Shown: one piece after another, positions 60,660 to 64,000 of the stretch | Position numbering within the stretch: position 1 is the first letter of the stretch | How the letters are laid out: every line of letters begins with the position of its first letter | Assembly: GCA_009840385.1 (NCBI GenBank) | Contig: VXNX01000005.1 | Coordinates: 124,001 to 188,000, forward strand | Reading direction: 5' to 3' | Source: Candidatus Dadabacteria bacterium | Lineage (GTDB): Bacteria; Desulfobacterota_D; UBA1144; Nemesobacterales; Nemesobacteraceae | DNA length: 64,000 nucleotides | Notes under the pieces: generated by a model | What the model saw: the letters and a program-made list of their open reading frames with translations, nothing else | Database searches by the model: none | Told to the model about the DNA's origin: nothing | Made by a program: the position numbers and the translations under genes

Positions 60660-62246
60660 TCAGCCGCTCAGCTCGTCTTTTAGAATCTTGTAGTCTATGC
60701 TGTCGACAAGAGCTTTCCAGCTTGCTTCCACTATGTTGTCTGAAACCCCCACGGTGCTCCACGTCTTCTCCCCGTCTCCCGACTCGACAAGCACCCTCAC
60801 CACGGAATCCGTTCCGCCCGACCTCGACACGACCCTTACCCTGTAATCCAGCAGCCGCAGGGTCTTTAGCCCGGGGAAGAATTTCTCAAGCGATTTCCGA
60901 AGCGCTCCGTCTATCGCGTTTACGGGACCTGTTCCTCTTGCCACCGTGTATTCCGTAATGCCGTTTACCTGAACCTCCGCGGTTGCTTCCGAGAGAGGTT
61001 CTTCGTCTTCTTCTCTCTTTTCGACCAGAGTCCTGGTGTTCTTGAGATAGAACCGCTTCTTGTAGGTTCCCAAGGTTTTTCTCACGAGCAACTCAAAAGA
61101 CGCGTCCGCCCCCTCGAATTCGTAACCCTGGTTCTCAAGAACCTTAAGCTCGTTCAGTATCTCGAGGATTCTTTCGTCCTTGGGGTCTATTTCCACTCCC
61201 AGTTCCTGGGCCTTGTAGGCTATGTTTGCCCGGCCGGAGAGGTCCGAGACCAGCACCCGCCTTCTGTTGCCGACGCTCTGGGGTTCCACATGCTCGTAGG
61301 TGTCGGAATTCTTCATCACGGCGCTTACGTGAATCCCCCCTTTGTGCGCGAAGGCGCTTTCACCGACGAAGGCCTGCTTTTTAAGAGGGGGAAGGTTGGT
61401 GAGTTCATGGATGAAATGCGACACGGAATAAAGCTTTCTAAGGTTTTGCTTGGAAAGGGTCTTCATCCCGAGCTTAAGCGCTATATTGGGGATTATGGCG
61501 CAGAGATTGGCGTTTCCGCACCGCTCTCCGTAGCCGTTCATGGTTCCCTGTACCTGGGACGCTCCTTCCCTTACCGCGTAAAGCGTGTTCGCGACCCCGA
61601 CCTCGCTGTCGTTATGGGTATGTATTCCCAGGCTCGGGTTATCGAACATGCCGTTGACTTCCCTTATGGCGCCTTCGATATCCCATGGCATCGAACCGCC
61701 GTTTGTGTCGCATAAAACGACCGTGTCGACCCCCGCTCCGTAAGCGGTCTCGAGAACTTTCGCCGAGTACTCAGAGTTTCTCTTCCATCCGTCAAAGAAA
61801 TGCTCGGCGTCGAAAAACACCTTGTCCACATGGCGTTTCAGGTACTCGATCGAGTCGTGTACGAGCTCCAGGTTCTCTTCAAGCTCTATTTTGAGAGCTT
61901 CCGTTACCTGGAAATCCCAGCTTTTACCTACGATCGTCACAACGGGGGTTTCAGCCTGCAAAAGGGCCTGGATGCTAGAGTCCTCATCGCAGGTTTTCCT
62001 TGCGCGTCTTGTGCTTCCGAAAGCCGCGACGCTCGCGTTTTTAAGCCCCAGTTTTTTGGCTTCCTCGAAGTACCCCTTGTCCCTTTCGTTGGAACCCGGC
62101 CATCCTCCCTCGATGTAATGCACCCCGAGGTCGTCAAGTCTCTTGGTTATACGGATCTTGTCGTGTATGGAAAAGGATATGTTTTCCCCCTGGGTTCCAT
62201 CACGCAGGGTCACGTCGTATATTTCAACGGTCCTTGATTTACTCAT
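60660..62246 (-). CDS. cimA: citramalate synthase
   Basis: This encodes 528 residues from the ATG at 62246, overlapping the lysC stop. The HMGL-like catalytic domain (TLRDGTQGENISFS, GVDTVVLCDTNGG, HTHNDSEVGVANT, NGYGERCGNAN) is followed by a LeuA allosteric dimer domain in the last ~110 residues. The long form and YIEGGWPGSN fit CimA, which condenses pyruvate and acetyl-CoA for threonine-independent isoleucine synthesis. Confidence 0.92.
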   Translation of the reverse strand: MSKSRTVEIYDVTLRDGTQGENISFSIHDKIRITKRLDDLGVHYIEGGWPGSNERDKGYFEEAKKLGLKNASVAAFGSTRRARKTCDEDSSIQALLQAETPVVTIVGKSWDFQVTEALKIELEENLELVHDSIEYLKRHVDKVFFDAEHFFDGWKRNSEYSAKVLETAYGAGVDTVVLCDTNGGSMPWDIEGAIREVNGMFDNPSLGIHTHNDSEVGVANTLYAVREGASQVQGTMNGYGERCGNANLCAIIPNIALKLGMKTLSKQNLRKLYSVSHFIHELTNLPPLKKQAFVGESAFAHKGGIHVSAVMKNSDTYEHVEPQSVGNRRRVLVSDLSGRANIAYKAQELGVEIDPKDERILEILNELKVLENQGYEFEGADASFELLVRKTLGTYKKRFYLKNTRTLVEKREEDEEPLSEATAEVQVNGITEYTVARGTGPVNAIDGALRKSLEKFFPGLKTLRLLDYRVRVVSRSGGTDSVVRVLVESGDGEKTWSTVGVSDNIVEASWKALVDSIDYKILKDELSG

Positions 62247-63477
62247 CGGTTTTTCCAAGATTAAAAGCGTCGTGGAGAGTTCTCACGGCGTTTTCCGCAT
62301 CTTTTTCCTCAAGCACGCATGAGATTTTTATTTCCGAAGTGCTTATCATCATAATGTTAATTCCCTCGTTTGCAAGCGCCCCGAACATGCGCGACGCCAC
62401 TCCCGAATGGGTTTTCATCCCGACTCCCACCAGGGAGATCTTGGCGATAAGGTTGTCTGAGAGCACTTGCTTTCCCCCGAGTTCCTGGGCCATTTTCTCC
62501 GAGAGCTCTATTGATTTCTTGAAATCCGACTTGGGAACCGTGAACGTGAGGTCGGTAAACCCCTCAGTGCTCACGTTCTGAACGATCATGTCGACCACTA
62601 TGTTCTTGTCCGCAAGCGACGAGAAAAGCATAGCGGCTATGCCGGGCTGGTCGGGCACCTGCGTCACCGTGATTTTCGCCTGATCCCTGTCGTATGTGAC
62701 TCCCGATACGACAACATTTTCCATGGATTCCATAACTTTTTCCTCATCCAGAACCCAGGTTCCCTCGTCCCCGGGCCTTGGAGTTGACTTAACATGTATA
62801 GGCACTTTAAATTTTTTTGCAAATTCAACCGCGCGGGCCTGAAGCACTTTCGATCCCAAAGACGCCATCTCGAGCATTTCGTCATAGGAGATACGGCTGA
62901 GCTTCCTTGCGTCGGGACAGACCCCGGGGTCCGTGGTGTAAACCCCGTCTACGTCGTCTTTGTAAAGTTCACACGCATCGGCGCCCAGCACCGCCGCCAG
63001 CGCCACCGCGGTGAGGTCTGAGCCTCCCCGCCCGAGCGTTGTGAGGTTTCCGTCCTCGTCGACTCCCTGGAATCCTGCTATAACGACCGCCTTTTTTCCC
63101 TCGAGAGCAAGACGGATGTTCCTGTCGTCAATCGATTTTATCTTCGCCTTCGAGTAAATGTTGTCGGTGGTGATCCTTATCTGGTGTCCCTGGAACGATA
63201 TTGCCTCCTCGCCGAGCGATTTTATCGTCATCGCCAGAAGGCCGGAAGAGACCTGTTCCCCGCTTGAGGTTATCACGTCAAACTCCCTTTCATCGGGGGG
63301 ATCCATAATTTCCTTTGCAAGGCCGACCAGCCTGTCGGTTTCGCCCGCCATGGCGGAAACCACCGCTATCACGTCGTTTTTCTGCTTTTTCGTAGCTACT
63401 ATGTGCTCGGCCACGCGTCTTATCTTTTCGATGCTAGCAACGCTTGTTCCGCCGTATTTTTGAACGACAAGAGCCAT
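62239..63477 (-). CDS. lysC: aspartate kinase
   Basis: This encodes 412 residues. The kinase domain starts with VQKYGGTSVASIEKI and includes GFQGVDEDGNLTTLGRGGSDLTAVALA and a YTTDPGVCPDARKL segment. Two ACT domains follow (about 270-400; VGVGMKTHSGVASRMF). It phosphorylates aspartate and is probably feedback-regulated by lysine or threonine. Its start lies 58 bp inside the tsaE coding region. Confidence 0.95.
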   Translation of the reverse strand: MALVVQKYGGTSVASIEKIRRVAEHIVATKKQKNDVIAVVSAMAGETDRLVGLAKEIMDPPDEREFDVITSSGEQVSSGLLAMTIKSLGEEAISFQGHQIRITTDNIYSKAKIKSIDDRNIRLALEGKKAVVIAGFQGVDEDGNLTTLGRGGSDLTAVALAAVLGADACELYKDDVDGVYTTDPGVCPDARKLSRISYDEMLEMASLGSKVLQARAVEFAKKFKVPIHVKSTPRPGDEGTWVLDEEKVMESMENVVVSGVTYDRDQAKITVTQVPDQPGIAAMLFSSLADKNIVVDMIVQNVSTEGFTDLTFTVPKSDFKKSIELSEKMAQELGGKQVLSDNLIAKISLVGVGMKTHSGVASRMFGALANEGINIMMISTSEIKISCVLEEKDAENAVRTLHDAFNLGKTDE

Positions 63478-63914
63478 TGTCCCTCACCTGTCACCTTTAT
63501 TGTTCTCGATTCCTCAGCCCCTTGGGGCGGAGATTGGATATCAATTATAACAGCGTTTGCCGGTAATACATCCCGGATATTGTCCGCCCATTCAACGACG
63601 GAGACACCGTCTCCGTAAAAGAATTCCTCATATCCCGTATCCTCGAACTCGGCACCGCCCGAGAGCCTGTAGACGTCGAAGTGAAAAAGAGGCACGCTGC
63701 CTTCATAGCAGCTCATTATGACGAATGTGGGGCTGTTGGGTTCCTCCTCTATTCCTAGGCCGCGGGCAAGACCCTTGGCGAAAACCGTTTTCCCCGCGCC
63801 GAGATCTCCAGTGAGCCCTACGATCGAGCCTCGGGGGATCAGTTTCCCCATTATCTCGCCGCAAAGCATGGTTTCTTCAGGCTTGCCGACTTCTAGGAGG
63901 AATCCATGTTCCAT
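63420..63914 (-). CDS. tsaE: tRNA threonylcarbamoyladenosine biosynthesis ATPase TsaE
   Basis: This encodes 164 residues. The P-loop LTGDLGAGKTVFAKGLARGLG, the SPTFVI segment and FHFDVYRLSG are TsaE hallmarks. The WADNI segment follows. It works with TsaB and TsaD to make t6A37 in tRNA. Its C-terminal 19 codons overlap lysC in another frame. Confidence 0.93.
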   Translation of the reverse strand: MEHGFLLEVGKPEETMLCGEIMGKLIPRGSIVGLTGDLGAGKTVFAKGLARGLGIEEEPNSPTFVIMSCYEGSVPLFHFDVYRLSGGAEFEDTGYEEFFYGDGVSVVEWADNIRDVLPANAVIIDIQSPPQGAEESRTIKVTGEGQWLLSFKNTAEQALLASKR

Positions 63915-63919
63915 TGGGC

Positions 63920-64000
63920 TTATCTTACCGTAGTGAAGTGCTTTTCTTCCGTGGATGAAATGATGGAATTTATTGAAGCGGGGATTTTACGCGATATTTC
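63920..64000 (-). CDS. C-terminal end of an upstream gene (partial)
   Basis: The minus-strand frame is open from the window edge to a TAA at 63920-63922, five bases before the tsaE start. It would give a 26-residue C-terminus containing IPASINSII. NAD(P)H-hydrate dehydratase (nnrD) often precedes tsaE, and a helix of this kind would fit its end, but the fragment is too short to identify. Confidence 0.35.
   Translation of the reverse strand, partial: EISRKIPASINSIISSTEEKHFTTVR

Noticed and set aside
63906-64000. Plus-strand ORF starting with a good AGGAGG site near the right edge
   Set aside because: The AGGAGG is the complement of TsaE codons in its conserved N-terminus. The minus-strand reading explains the sequence better.

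Overview
This window is a stretch of chromosome from a Gram-negative, aerobically respiring bacterium. An outer membrane is indicated by a TonB-type protein, predicted outer-membrane barrels and lipoproteins. Respiration is indicated by a complete quinol-oxidising alternative complex III (ACIII) operon and by electron transfer flavoprotein. The gene set (ACIII, GldC-like protein, RibB with a degenerate RibA domain, citramalate synthase, cyclophilin, mixed deltaproteobacterial flavour) would fit an uncultured deltaproteobacterium-like or Dadabacteria-like lineage. That placement is a guess from gene content only. TGA, TAA and TAG all act as stops, so the code is standard.

Layout. 0-0.7 kb: end of a possibly iron-regulated outer-membrane unit with a Fur-like box. 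0.8-8.7 kb: a dense plus-strand housekeeping run (trpS, ribB(A/X), ribH, nusB, trpD, trpC, a small membrane protein, tpx, a zinc-ribbon membrane protein, a SufT-like protein, bcp, bioD). 8.7-16.1 kb: actABCDEF behind a strong promoter, followed by an unlisted 49-residue membrane ORF. 16.2-18.6 kb: gldC, then a convergent MerT/MerP-like metal module with an outer-membrane barrel and a Cys/His/Met-rich exported protein. 18.6-29.2 kb: flavin oxidoreductase, cyclophilin, purM, TonB-like protein, isocitrate dehydrogenase, surE, two tRNA-Pro genes, a MerR regulator, rnhB and the dapA/asd/rpiB cluster. 29.5-31.4 kb: an orphan family-5 solute-binding lipoprotein. 31.6-41.2 kb: etfBA, murI, a double-hotdog thioesterase, clpSA, a GNAT/FemAB-like enzyme and an ABC-F ATPase.

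41.3-44.5 kb holds the most unusual unit. It is a translationally coupled minus-strand set consisting of a small coiled-coil ORF, a secreted protein whose C-terminal half resembles a subtilase prodomain, and a subtilisin-like lipoprotein that lacks its own prodomain. It looks like a protease with its chaperone or inhibitor supplied in trans. 44.6-49.1 kb: cstA and the conserved recR-ybaB-dnaX-SRP RNA cluster. 49.4-50.2 kb: two tandem cupin paralogues.

50.4-55.3 kb is an accessory island ending at tRNA-Ser(GGA). It carries an Mrr-type nuclease, two paralogous possibly HEPN-like proteins (one truncated at a junction with an AlpA fragment), two unknown single-TM proteins, and a decayed prophage with terminase and portal fragments carrying in-frame stops. 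From 55.4 kb to the end the content returns to core genes: a NUDIX hydrolase behind a 14-bp inverted repeat, tRNA-Leu, a MoeB-rhodanese protein, a tandem duplication of a cold-shock gene with its promoter, a DEDD exonuclease, trhO, cimA, lysC and tsaE.

Pathway logic: lysC, asd and dapA give the aspartate/lysine branch; cimA gives isoleucine precursors; trpD/trpC and ribB/ribH are partial pathways whose other genes must lie elsewhere. ACIII takes quinol electrons that could include those from etfBA, but no terminal oxidase is present in the window.
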